Shown here in pieces: positions 16,322 through 24,851 of a stretch of DNA of 64,000 nucleotides (positions are counted from its first letter, which is position 1; each line of letters opens with the position of its first letter). The translations under genes and the position numbers were made by a program. This DNA comes from an uncultured Clostridia bacterium (GTDB taxonomy: Bacteria; Bacillota; Clostridia; Christensenellales; Borkfalkiaceae). The notes beneath the pieces were generated by a model that was given only the letters and a program-made list of their open reading frames with translations, made no database searches and was not told the DNA's origin. Location: the NCBI GenBank assembly GCA_934247225.1, contig CAKQJE010000003.1:1-64000 (forward strand), read 5' to 3'.

Positions 16322-17236
16322 ATGGAAAAGAATTCTTTGATTTTCACGGTCAATCAGCACTTAAAAAAAGAGAATATCGACGTAGGCTATTACGTGTCCG
16401 ACAAAGTCAATTTGCATTCGCACGAGTTTATCGAGTTGGTGTATTTCGATACAGACAACGTGGTGCACCGCGTGGAAAACGAATACTTTACCGTCAACAA
16501 GGGCGATCTGTTTTTGTTGGACGTGGGCGTATCGCACACCTTTTACGCCAAAGATCAAAGCAATCCCGAAGTGCGGGTGTACAACTGTCTCTTCGAGCCC
16601 AAAGCGTTGGACGAGGCGCTTACCAACGACGCCGACTTTGTGCAGATTATGTACCATCGATTGTTCCACAACTTCGTCAACAGCGAGGAATATCCCGCCA
16701 AATTCGTACGGCTCAGCGGCGGCGTGGATTCGGGCTTTAAGAGTTTGTTGAAAAAGATGATCGCCGAAAAGGAAAACCAAGAGCCGGGGTGGCGGTATAA
16801 TATGCGCGCCTATCTCAATTTGCTGTTGGTGGACGTGTTGCGTATGTACAACCGCCAAGTTACGAGTGCGCCCTTAGAGGACGTGAAAAAGAACATCGTA
16901 GACAAAATGGTGGAATACATGAGCGACCGTATCGGCGAGGACGTGCATATTCAAATGATGGCGGACACGCTCTTTTTCAGCCCGTCCTATCTCAGTCGCG
17001 TTTTTAAGAACCATATGCAAGTGAGCGTGTTGCAATACTTGCAACAACTGCGCATGAACGCGGCGGGCAACTTGTTGCGCAACACCAAAAAGACGGTGAG
17101 CGAAATTGCGCGCGAGGTAGGGTACGGCGATCTCAAACATTTTTATCAGCTGTTTAAGCGGCACTACGGCGTCAGTCCCAAAGCGTTCCGCGACGCGTCC
17201 CAATCGGGTGCGGGCGGCGAAGGTTTACAACGGTAA
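16322..17236 (+). CDS. AraC-family transcriptional regulator of the glycan locus
   Basis: A 304-residue cytoplasmic regulator. Residues about 15-110 form a cupin-like sensor (LHSHEFIELVYFDTDNVVHRVENEYF, GDLFLLDVGVSHTFY), expected to bind a sugar. Residues about 195-300 form the two-helix-turn-helix DNA-binding domain: DVHIQMMADTLFFSPSYLSRVFK, then KTVSEIAREVGYGDLKHFYQLFKRHYGVSPKAF. It has its own promoter and terminator and stands directly before the long glycan operon; the 22-bp-spaced direct repeat upstream of that operon is the obvious candidate operator. Codon use shifts here to CAA, TTG and GTG, unlike the preceding 15 kb, which fits acquisition of the region by transfer. Confidence 0.9.
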   Translation: MEKNSLIFTVNQHLKKENIDVGYYVSDKVNLHSHEFIELVYFDTDNVVHRVENEYFTVNKGDLFLLDVGVSHTFYAKDQSNPEVRVYNCLFEPKALDEALTNDADFVQIMYHRLFHNFVNSEEYPAKFVRLSGGVDSGFKSLLKKMIAEKENQEPGWRYNMRAYLNLLLVDVLRMYNRQVTSAPLEDVKKNIVDKMVEYMSDRIGEDVHIQMMADTLFFSPSYLSRVFKNHMQVSVLQYLQQLRMNAAGNLLRNTKKTVSEIAREVGYGDLKHFYQLFKRHYGVSPKAFRDASQSGAGGEGLQR

Positions 17237-17246
17237 TATACACTCG

Positions 17247-17290
17247 AAAAAGACTTTTTTGCGCGGTAAAGTGGTAAAAAAGTCTTTTTT
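17247..17290 (+). terminator. Terminator of the AraC regulator gene
   Basis: AAAAAGACTTTTTT and AAAAAAGTCTTTTTT pair around a 15-base loop, ending in a T-run. It isolates the regulator from the operon that follows. Confidence 0.75.
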
Positions 17291-17324
17291 AGTGTCAAAA
17301 TGACCAAAGAACAGTGTCAAAATG
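17291..17324 (+). promoter_or_regulatory. Candidate AraC-type operator: two direct repeats 22 bp apart
   Basis: AGTGTCAAAATG occurs exactly twice, at 17291-17302 and 17313-17324, a period of 22 bp or two helical turns, ending 4 bases upstream of the -35 element. This is the geometry of AraC-family activator half-sites. Confidence 0.65.
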
Positions 17325-17328
17325 CCCC

Positions 17329-17357
17329 TTGATTTACACGCAAATTTGTTTTATCAT
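17329..17357 (+). promoter_or_regulatory. Promoter of the glycan-use operon
   Basis: TTGATT, 17-base spacer, TATCAT, ending 28 bases before the first ATG. Both boxes are imperfect, as expected for an activator-dependent promoter. Confidence 0.6.
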
Positions 17358-17385
17358 ATAGGTGAAAATGAAAAGAGGGAGAAAG

Positions 17386-18642
17386 ATGAGCGACTATTTT
17401 AACGGAAAGTTTCCTATCGGCGCATATTTCGGACCGTTCTGCCGAACGGAGCGTTACCCCGATATGCCGGACGTGTTGAACGACGAATCGTTTGCATTGG
17501 CAAAAGCGGGCGGGTTTAACTTTACCATAAGTTACACCGAGCGTTATCCCGAAACGCGCGCCGACGTATTGCGTGCACTCGATACGGCGCACCGCCACGG
17601 CATGAAAGTGCTTGTCAGCGACTCCAATATCGAGCAAGGCACCATAGAGAGCAAGCTCATGCGCGAGGGACGGTTGCCCGCGTATAAAGCCGACTATCAA
17701 ACGTCGGCGGACGACTACGGCAGTCACCTCGCCTTCTTGGGGTGCTACATCGTGGACGAGCCGTTGCCGCCGCGCTTTCCTCTGCTTGCCGACATACGCA
17801 AGGCTTTTAACAAAGTCACGCCCGACAATCTGTTCTTTGTGAACATGTTGCCCGTGTACGGCATCAGCGCCATGAAAGGCGAGTTTTGGATAGAGGACGA
17901 TTACGAGCGTGAAAGGGTGTACACAAAATACATAGAAGGGTATCTTGCAACCGTCAAACCGCCGCTGCTGTGCTACGACTACTATCCGTTTGAGCGCGAG
18001 TACCCCAACTTCGGCGCCGATTACTTCGTCAACTTGGCGGTGGCGCGTCGCGCGGCGATGAAAGCGAAAATACCGCTGTGGGTAAGTCCGCAAGCGGCGT
18101 CGCAAGGCAATATGCGCGCACTGAACGAGGGCGAGATGATGATGCAGGTCAACACGTCACTCGCGTTCGGCGCCAAAGGGTTGGTGTACTTTTGTTGGTC
18201 TATGCCGTACGACGGTATGTGCGGACAAGAGCGGTACCGCGAGGCGCTTACCGACAGAGGAACCCCCATGCCCATGTACTACATGGCGCAAGCCGCCAAC
18301 GCGTGGGTGCGCAAAATAGAAAAGTACCTCTTGAACGCTCGCAGTTTGGGCGTGGTTGCCGTCGGTACCGGTCCTGCGCGTATTCCCGACTTTGCTTTGG
18401 CAAAAGACAGGGGAGCGCTCAAAAGTGTGCACGGCAAACATGTGCTCGTGGGCGTGTTGCAAAACGGTGAGGGAAAATACGCATACTTGGCAGTAAACAA
18501 TAGCATACAAGAAGAGGATGAGGTATGCGTGGCAATAGAGGGCAAATTCGTATGCACAAGCGAGGACGCGTGTAAGAGCGGACAAAACGAGATGACAGTT
18601 CGCTTGCAGGCGGGTCGCGCGGTTTTTATACAGTGTGAGTAA
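17386..18642 (+). CDS. Putative TIM-barrel glycosidase, cytoplasmic
   Basis: A 418-residue protein without signal peptide. The start is the ATG after AGAGGGAG; an ATG 24 bases earlier lacks a site. It opens with GKFPIGAYFGPF and shows barrel-like elements: GGFNFTISYTERYPETRADVLRALDTAHRHGMKVLVSD, YIVDEPLP, LFFVNMLPVYG, CYDYYPFEREYPN, PLWVSPQAAS and KGLVYFCWSMPYDG, then a small C-terminal beta domain. The Asp-Glu in VDEP and residues around YDYYPF are plausible catalytic positions. It is a paralogue of the lipoprotein at 27927. I cannot assign a named GH family; glycan hydrolysis is inferred from fold-like motifs and neighbours. Confidence 0.6.
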   Translation: MSDYFNGKFPIGAYFGPFCRTERYPDMPDVLNDESFALAKAGGFNFTISYTERYPETRADVLRALDTAHRHGMKVLVSDSNIEQGTIESKLMREGRLPAYKADYQTSADDYGSHLAFLGCYIVDEPLPPRFPLLADIRKAFNKVTPDNLFFVNMLPVYGISAMKGEFWIEDDYERERVYTKYIEGYLATVKPPLLCYDYYPFEREYPNFGADYFVNLAVARRAAMKAKIPLWVSPQAASQGNMRALNEGEMMMQVNTSLAFGAKGLVYFCWSMPYDGMCGQERYREALTDRGTPMPMYYMAQAANAWVRKIEKYLLNARSLGVVAVGTGPARIPDFALAKDRGALKSVHGKHVLVGVLQNGEGKYAYLAVNNSIQEEDEVCVAIEGKFVCTSEDACKSGQNEMTVRLQAGRAVFIQCE

Positions 18643-18654
18643 AAGGAGGAGAAT

Positions 18655-21600
18655 ATGACAAAGACATTACGCAAAACAACGGTGTGCTTGTTGGCAGTGG
18701 TGCTGATGTTGGCGGTTGCCATGACCGTCACCTTTTCGGTGCGCACAACGACCGCACACGCGGCAACCACCGCCGAAAGCGTGCTGTTTACGGGCAACGG
18801 CGACTACACCCAAGGGGACAGCATACCGGCTATGGTAAACGGGCAAACCTCTGCAAGCGGACTTATTCAAAACGGGTTCGGTTGGCTGGAATTGGCAACG
18901 TTGCAACCGAGTGACCATACGGGATATCCTGCGCTTGTCGATTTGGACGAATTGCGGGAGGGCATGACGGGCGGCAACGCTTTGGGCGTGCAAATCGGCA
19001 GTTGGGGCATTTCGCACTACAACAAAATCAAATTCAACAATACGGTGAATGCCGCATTGACCGAGAGTGTGACGTTTCGTATTTATGCCAACTTGTCGCC
19101 CGAAAAAGTACCGTATGCTTGCAACACGGGAACAACTACGTTTACGGACAATACGCAAGGAATTTTTATATACGGCGTCAACGCCACCGGTCAAGCGGGC
19201 GAGGGTATACTGATACAGCCTGACGTTACGCAAAACCAATGGGTGGATATTACCGTGGACGGCGACCAATTGTGGAAATTAGCGGACGACAACGGAAATA
19301 TCGGCGGTTTTACCATAGCGTCTGCCGTTTATGCCGATCCGAATACCGGTTTTTACCAAACGGATGCACACGCAACGACTTGGGCGGATACCGTTGCGGG
19401 ACCCGACCAAGGCGCCATTGTGTTTATCGATAAAGTTACCGCCGAAAATATCGTAGGCAACGGGGCAAGCACTTCCACGATTGCCGACGGCGCGTACGTG
19501 GGCAAGGGGGCAAACGCGGGTATTTCGTTCACCGCCGAGGGCGGCGTGCTGAACTTTGCGGGCGTAAAGGTGTATTCGTACGCATTGGGCGAGGACGGTA
19601 AGCTGTATGCGTCTACCGAGAACGGACGCAAAATAATGGATATGAGCGCCTTTGACGTGACCAGAACGGTGACCGTTTCCCTCTATACGGGATACGGCGC
19701 CAACGCGTTGATAAAGTCCGAAAAAGTGCCCGAAGGGTCGTCTTACGCACCGGATGCACCTGCGCGTGATGGGTACGACTTTTTGTACTGGTCGCTCGAT
19801 AAAAACGGCGTACCGTACGACACAAGCAAAGTCGTTACCGCCGACACGGCGTTGTACGCAGTGTGGAGCGAGAAAAAGATAACTACCTTCCAATATCTGA
19901 CGGGATACAACAAAGCGTCCAACAATTTGACTGCCGTAGAGGGAAAGAGCGAAATGGCATTGGAAAGCACCTACTCGCTTCCCAATGCCGCCGACTGGGA
20001 CGACTTGGATCTGGTAAACGCAAGTGAAGCGAATTTGAGAGCATTATGCGAAGGGTCGGATGACGGGCGCGCCGTGGGAACGTGCTTGCCCAACTGGGGC
20101 TTTACCAACCGTAACGCCATTACCTTTACCACGCCGCTTTCTGCCGACAGTGTAGAAGCGCTTACGTTTAGAATATACGTACACTTTTCGAGCGGAAAAA
20201 CGTACGGCTTAAACGGCGACGGTGAGCTTGTACACGCCGACAGCGAGGGCGTATTCTTGTACGGCACGGACAGCACGGGCGCCAAGGGCGAGGGCATACT
20301 ACTGCCGTACAACATAAAGCAAGACGAGTGGATAGACTTTACCGTAAGCGGCAACGACTTGAAAAAACTCGTCAGCGAAGGACAGATCAAAGGATTTGCA
20401 CTCGGCGCGCGCATGGTGGGCAGTACCGACAACGAATTTTATGGGTTCGGCGGCAATTACACAAATGCGGCGTTCTTGCTTGTCGATTACGTGCGTCCTT
20501 CGTCGTTTGCTACGGTGACGTATAAGGACGGCAATACTACGTTAAAGACCGAACAAGTGCTTACGCAAACGGTATTGGACGCTACGTATATTCCCGACAA
20601 AAACGGGTATCTGTTCAGCGGTTGGAACACCGAGCACGGCGAAGTATTTGGGTACAATCAGCCCGTATACGGCGACGTCACGTTGCAAGTCGAATGGAAG
20701 AAAATAGGCGATTTTGCCGCCAAAGCGGGCTTGTACGAGGTAGAAGGCAAATCGGTCATGCTGTTTGCCGACGGCGAGATACGTTTAGACGAAGCGTTCG
20801 GCAACGTGTACTACGCAGCGTATACCGAAGACCATAAAGTGTATATTTTTACCGACGACGGACGCAAAGAGCTTACTTTGGGCAACGCCGTTGCCGCCAC
20901 GCTCGTGACGTACTACGGCAAGACGGTAACCTCTGTGTACGAAAGATTGTACGTAAAGAACGGTGCCGCCGCGCCCAACGTAAAAGTGGATGAAAAAGCG
21001 TTCTTATACTGGTCGGACGAGGCGTTGGGCAGACCGTACGACTTTAATGGTATTCCCGCAAGCGGCAAGCTGTACGCCGTGTGGAATTTCGAAAAATCCG
21101 ACTTTATTCTTACCGATGCCCAAACGGGTTACTCGTTGGGTGGCGCCACCACGCTCAAAATGGTAGACGGCGCAAGTTCGCTCAACGGCGGCACGGTAAG
21201 CAACAAAATAGAGTTTGCCATCGAGCCGGAAAATCTTGCAGGCAAGAACAGAGAAGGATCGATCAACGACACGGCGTTTCGTTTTTACGTGCTCAACTGG
21301 GGCTTCGTGCTGGGCAAACCCGTGTACTTTACCAATCCAGTGCCCGCTGCCGAGTTGGACGGCTTGACCTTCCGCATGTACGTGCATCTGTCCGAAAAGA
21401 CGCCGTTCGGTGCGTTCTTGCACGACGGCAGAGGGGTGCGCATTTACGGCATAGGCGCCGACGGTTCTACGGGCGGTGTGCTGATTCCCAACGATATCAA
21501 GCAAGACAGTTGGATAGACTTTATGCTAAGCAAAGAGGACGTGGCGGCGATCGCCGACAAGGACGGCTATGTCAGCGGCTTTATGCTCGCGTCTGCGTTG

Positions 21601-22971
21601 GTCATCGACAATAGCGAGATCATCGACGGCTATTTGTACAACTACGCCGATCCCGTCAATATCGACAACTGTCCCAATATTTTGATCGACTACGTAATGG
21701 CAAACTACGGTTGCACGGTGCATTACGCCGACAGTAACGGCGATACGCTCAAAACGGAAAGCGCGCTCAGCGGACTTGTGCCCGACAAAGTCTATGTGCC
21801 GACAAAGAACGGCTACGTGTTCACCGGCTACGGGGTGTATGACAAAAACAACGAATTGCAAGCGTACGACTTTGCCAATACACCCGTGTGTCAGGATATC
21901 AAACTGTATGCGCAGTGGGTGGAGGCAAAGATAGACAACATATACGGTCTGTATACCAAAGACGGTTCGCGCATTACCATAGCGGCGGACGGACTTACCG
22001 TAGAGGGCTTGAACGCATATCTGGCGTACGGCGTGGGCACGGACAACGTGCTGTACGTGACCACCGCAAAGGGCGTGTTGCGGTATAACTTGAACGACTA
22101 TACCAAGGTAGAGACATTTGCCGTTCTGTTCACCTCGGTCGACGGGCAGCAAAAGACGGTGTACTTTATGAGCGACGAAACGGTGGTAGCGCCTTCGTTC
22201 GTACGACCCGGCTATGCGCTTGCGGGTTGGAAAAACGCCGCGGGCGAAATAGTGGATCCGGCAACGCTTACGCTTAGCGGCGATATCACGCTTACCGCCG
22301 TATGGGAAGAAAGAACGGTGCCCAACGACGAATACGTGTCGCAAGAAGGGACGGTGTATCACAGCGAAGACGACGGCAGTACGGTGGTGTTGTACGCAAG
22401 CGGCAAAGCCGTGGCGGGCGTCGACGAGTATACATTCCGTATTTTGGTGTCGGGCGAGATCATCATCGAAGGTCTTGGCGACGGCACGGTGTACGGACCG
22501 TACTTCACGCTCAATGGCGTCAAGTACGTGAAAGTAACGGGCACGGTGGTCGTATCGTTTGCCGTAAGCGGACAAACGCCGCCCGAAGCGCAAACGCTGA
22601 GCGGAAATTATAAGGTAACGCGCCCGCAAGATCCCGTACGCGAAGGGTACGAATTCATCGGTTGGGTATATCCCGACGGCACTGATTTCGACTTTGATAA
22701 GCCGGTGTTTATTTCGGTAACATTGAGTGCCAAATGGAAAGCAGAGGGTTCGGACGAGCCGATCGTCGATCCCGTAGAGCCGGAAAATCCCGCTCCCTCC
22801 AAACCCGACAAGCCGGACGACGGCAATACGGGCGACGGAGCGAGCACACCTACGAGCGGCAAGAAAAAAGGTTGCAAGGGGGCTGTGCAAGCAAATTGCG
22901 TGTTGGTGCTCGCGGCGGGTGTAGCGCTTAGCTTTGCGTTTAAGAGAAAAAGGGAGAAAAAGGCGAAATGA
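18655..22971 (+). CDS. Giant cell-surface protein with three repeated modules and InlB-type repeats
   Basis: A 1438-residue exported protein. Signal peptide residues 1-37 (cleavage near AHA-A). Three copies of a ~220-residue module start near residues 40, 412 and 815, each with NWGF or SWGI, LTFRIYVHLS-like strands, a GVFIYG-like strand, and IKQDEWIDFTV-like segments, suggesting carbohydrate-binding beta-sandwiches. Six Listeria-Bacteroides (InlB B) repeats of the type GYxFxGW...LYAVW follow the modules and fill the C-terminal half. The end is a Pro/Asp linker, GCKG, one transmembrane helix and KRKREKK, with no LPXTG motif. The stop overlaps the next permease gene (ATGA), so a surface glycan binder is translated with the importer. 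Confidence 0.8.
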   Translation: MTKTLRKTTVCLLAVVLMLAVAMTVTFSVRTTTAHAATTAESVLFTGNGDYTQGDSIPAMVNGQTSASGLIQNGFGWLELATLQPSDHTGYPALVDLDELREGMTGGNALGVQIGSWGISHYNKIKFNNTVNAALTESVTFRIYANLSPEKVPYACNTGTTTFTDNTQGIFIYGVNATGQAGEGILIQPDVTQNQWVDITVDGDQLWKLADDNGNIGGFTIASAVYADPNTGFYQTDAHATTWADTVAGPDQGAIVFIDKVTAENIVGNGASTSTIADGAYVGKGANAGISFTAEGGVLNFAGVKVYSYALGEDGKLYASTENGRKIMDMSAFDVTRTVTVSLYTGYGANALIKSEKVPEGSSYAPDAPARDGYDFLYWSLDKNGVPYDTSKVVTADTALYAVWSEKKITTFQYLTGYNKASNNLTAVEGKSEMALESTYSLPNAADWDDLDLVNASEANLRALCEGSDDGRAVGTCLPNWGFTNRNAITFTTPLSADSVEALTFRIYVHFSSGKTYGLNGDGELVHADSEGVFLYGTDSTGAKGEGILLPYNIKQDEWIDFTVSGNDLKKLVSEGQIKGFALGARMVGSTDNEFYGFGGNYTNAAFLLVDYVRPSSFATVTYKDGNTTLKTEQVLTQTVLDATYIPDKNGYLFSGWNTEHGEVFGYNQPVYGDVTLQVEWKKIGDFAAKAGLYEVEGKSVMLFADGEIRLDEAFGNVYYAAYTEDHKVYIFTDDGRKELTLGNAVAATLVTYYGKTVTSVYERLYVKNGAAAPNVKVDEKAFLYWSDEALGRPYDFNGIPASGKLYAVWNFEKSDFILTDAQTGYSLGGATTLKMVDGASSLNGGTVSNKIEFAIEPENLAGKNREGSINDTAFRFYVLNWGFVLGKPVYFTNPVPAAELDGLTFRMYVHLSEKTPFGAFLHDGRGVRIYGIGADGSTGGVLIPNDIKQDSWIDFMLSKEDVAAIADKDGYVSGFMLASALVIDNSEIIDGYLYNYADPVNIDNCPNILIDYVMANYGCTVHYADSNGDTLKTESALSGLVPDKVYVPTKNGYVFTGYGVYDKNNELQAYDFANTPVCQDIKLYAQWVEAKIDNIYGLYTKDGSRITIAADGLTVEGLNAYLAYGVGTDNVLYVTTAKGVLRYNLNDYTKVETFAVLFTSVDGQQKTVYFMSDETVVAPSFVRPGYALAGWKNAAGEIVDPATLTLSGDITLTAVWEERTVPNDEYVSQEGTVYHSEDDGSTVVLYASGKAVAGVDEYTFRILVSGEIIIEGLGDGTVYGPYFTLNGVKYVKVTGTVVVSFAVSGQTPPEAQTLSGNYKVTRPQDPVREGYEFIGWVYPDGTDFDFDKPVFISVTLSAKWKAEGSDEPIVDPVEPENPAPSKPDKPDDGNTGDGASTPTSGKKKGCKGAVQANCVLVLAAGVALSFAFKRKREKKAK

Positions 22972-23924
22972 CGGGATGTATCGACGTGCAAAAGAAAAAG
23001 AAAATCAAGATAAAGCGCACCGTCTTTATCGTTAGTTTTCTTATCATGCCTTGCCTCAACTTTCTCATATTTTATCTGTACGTCAATTTGGACGCCTTTA
23101 CCATGGCGTTTAGGCATACGGTACGAGGGGAAACAGTGTGGGGTTTGACCAACTTTCGGTGGTTCTTCAACGAGTTTACCAAGCCGGGGTCGGAACTGTT
23201 GTTGGCGCTCAAAAACACCATGATTTCTTTTGGCGTCATTCTCGTCATGTTTCCCGTCAGCTTTTTGGTTTCCTTTTTTATCTACAAAAAAGTGTACGGC
23301 TACCGTTTGTTCCGTTTCTTGTTCTTCATTCCCACACTTATCCAAGGCACGGTCGTTGCGGCAATGTACGTAAAAATGTGCAACAATACCATGGGTGCGG
23401 CAGGACCGCTGTCGCGTATGGTGCAAAATTTGTTGGGCTTGGAAAAGCCGCCTTCGTTATTGACCGACCCGAGCTATGCCAACTTATTCGTTATGCTCAA
23501 TATCGTGTGGCTATCCTTTCCGGGCGATATGGTTATTTGGGGCGGCACGTTCAGTCGTATTCCCGATTCGGTGTTGGAGAGCGCGCGTCTTGACGGCGTG
23601 GGTTGGGTGCGCGAGGCGGCGCAAATCATCGTGCCCATCGTGTGGCCGACGTTTGCGCTCAAATTGGTGCTTTCGTTTGTGGGTATTTTCGGTGCGAGCG
23701 GCAACGTGTTCTTGCTTACCGACCAAGGCAAGTACGGCACGCAAACGCTTGCCAACTGGATGTATATGCAAGTGTTTAACCAAAACGGCAATCTTACCGA
23801 AAACGGATCCAACGTGCTCAATCAAATGTCGGCGGTGGGACTTATCATTACCGTGGCCACTATGATAATTTCCATGATCGTGCGCTTTATCACAAACCAC
23901 ATGAACGAGGAGGTGACGTTTTGA
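22968..23924 (+). CDS. ABC sugar transporter permease, MalF/UgpA type
   Basis: A 318-residue inner-membrane permease with about six helices. The cytoplasmic EAA loop that docks the ATPase reads ESARLDGVGWVREAAQIIVPIVWP, with the expected A-x-x-D-G spacing and final Pro. The N-terminus is lysine-rich (VQKKKKIKIKRT) before the first helix. It overlaps the upstream surface-protein gene and the downstream permease gene by four bases each. No ATPase subunit is encoded nearby, which is common for this sugar class, where one shared MsmX-like ATPase elsewhere serves many importers (inference). Confidence 0.93.
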   Translation: MTGCIDVQKKKKIKIKRTVFIVSFLIMPCLNFLIFYLYVNLDAFTMAFRHTVRGETVWGLTNFRWFFNEFTKPGSELLLALKNTMISFGVILVMFPVSFLVSFFIYKKVYGYRLFRFLFFIPTLIQGTVVAAMYVKMCNNTMGAAGPLSRMVQNLLGLEKPPSLLTDPSYANLFVMLNIVWLSFPGDMVIWGGTFSRIPDSVLESARLDGVGWVREAAQIIVPIVWPTFALKLVLSFVGIFGASGNVFLLTDQGKYGTQTLANWMYMQVFNQNGNLTENGSNVLNQMSAVGLIITVATMIISMIVRFITNHMNEEVTF

Positions 23925-24820
23925 GTATTTTGCAACGTTTGAAAAAGAGCAAAGCGTTGTCCCGCAAGTCGGCGAGCGAGATCGTTGTGTACTGCATCGT
24001 GTCACTGATCTTTCTGTTCTTTGCGTTTACCTACTTGTACATTCTGTTTTTTGTAGGCATCAACGGCTTAAAGTCGCATAACGACGCCACGTTGCACCCG
24101 TTTGCTTTACCGCAAAAATGGAAATTCGCCAACTATTTCGACGTGTTCAAAGAGCTTACGGTATACAAAGGTACGGTGAACGAGGCGGGATTTTTCAAGA
24201 TGTTATTCAACAGCTTGTACTTTTCGCTCATCGGTTCTTTCCTCAGCATGATGTTTACCGCCATGGCGGCGTACGTGACCAGCAAATATAAGTTCAAAGG
24301 CTCGTTTATCTTTTACCCGTTGGCGTTGCTTATTATGACCATTCCCCTTTACGGGTCGAGCGGTGCGCTGTACAAACTGTATTACAACTGGGGTATGATC
24401 AACAGTTACGCGCAAGTGTTGCTGTCGTGGGGCGGCTTTAATATGCAGTATCTGTTCTTCTATGCGGCGTTTAGCAATTTGTCTAATGCCTACGCCGAGG
24501 CGGCGCAGGTAGACGGGGCGGGCGATTATACCATTTATTTTAAGATCATGTTCCCGCAAATACTTAATATATTCGGCGCGTTGTTCGTTTTGGCTTGGGT
24601 GGCAGACTGGAACAACTATTCGTCGGTGCTCGTGTATTTGCCCAAAATTCCCACATTGGCAGGCGGCATATATCTCTTTCAGGTCAAAGCGCAGTCCATT
24701 GTGCGGCAAGATTATTTGTATGCGGCGTATTTCATCGTTTCCATTCCGCCCTTGTTGCTGTTCGCCTTTTTCAACAAAGCGTTTACCAGCAACATATCGT
24801 TGGGCGGCGTAAAAGAATAA
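23921..24820 (+). CDS. ABC sugar transporter permease, MalG/UgpE type
   Basis: A 299-residue partner permease with six predicted helices. The EAA loop is YAEAAQVDGAGDYTIYFKIMFPQIL. The predicted start is TTG within TTGA overlapping the previous stop, supported by GAGGAGG a few bases upstream. The C-terminus ends ISLGGVKE, a typical MalG-like tail. With the upstream permease and downstream binding protein it completes the membrane part of a glycan importer. Confidence 0.93.
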   Translation: MSILQRLKKSKALSRKSASEIVVYCIVSLIFLFFAFTYLYILFFVGINGLKSHNDATLHPFALPQKWKFANYFDVFKELTVYKGTVNEAGFFKMLFNSLYFSLIGSFLSMMFTAMAAYVTSKYKFKGSFIFYPLALLIMTIPLYGSSGALYKLYYNWGMINSYAQVLLSWGGFNMQYLFFYAAFSNLSNAYAEAAQVDGAGDYTIYFKIMFPQILNIFGALFVLAWVADWNNYSSVLVYLPKIPTLAGGIYLFQVKAQSIVRQDYLYAAYFIVSIPPLLLFAFFNKAFTSNISLGGVKE

Positions 24821-24851
24821 GTACGGAAAAAATACCCATGGGAGGTTTATT

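Noticed and set aside
21526..22890. 454-residue open frame on the minus strand
   Set aside because: Mirrors the giant surface-protein gene; Arg/His-rich low-quality translation without start signals or domains.
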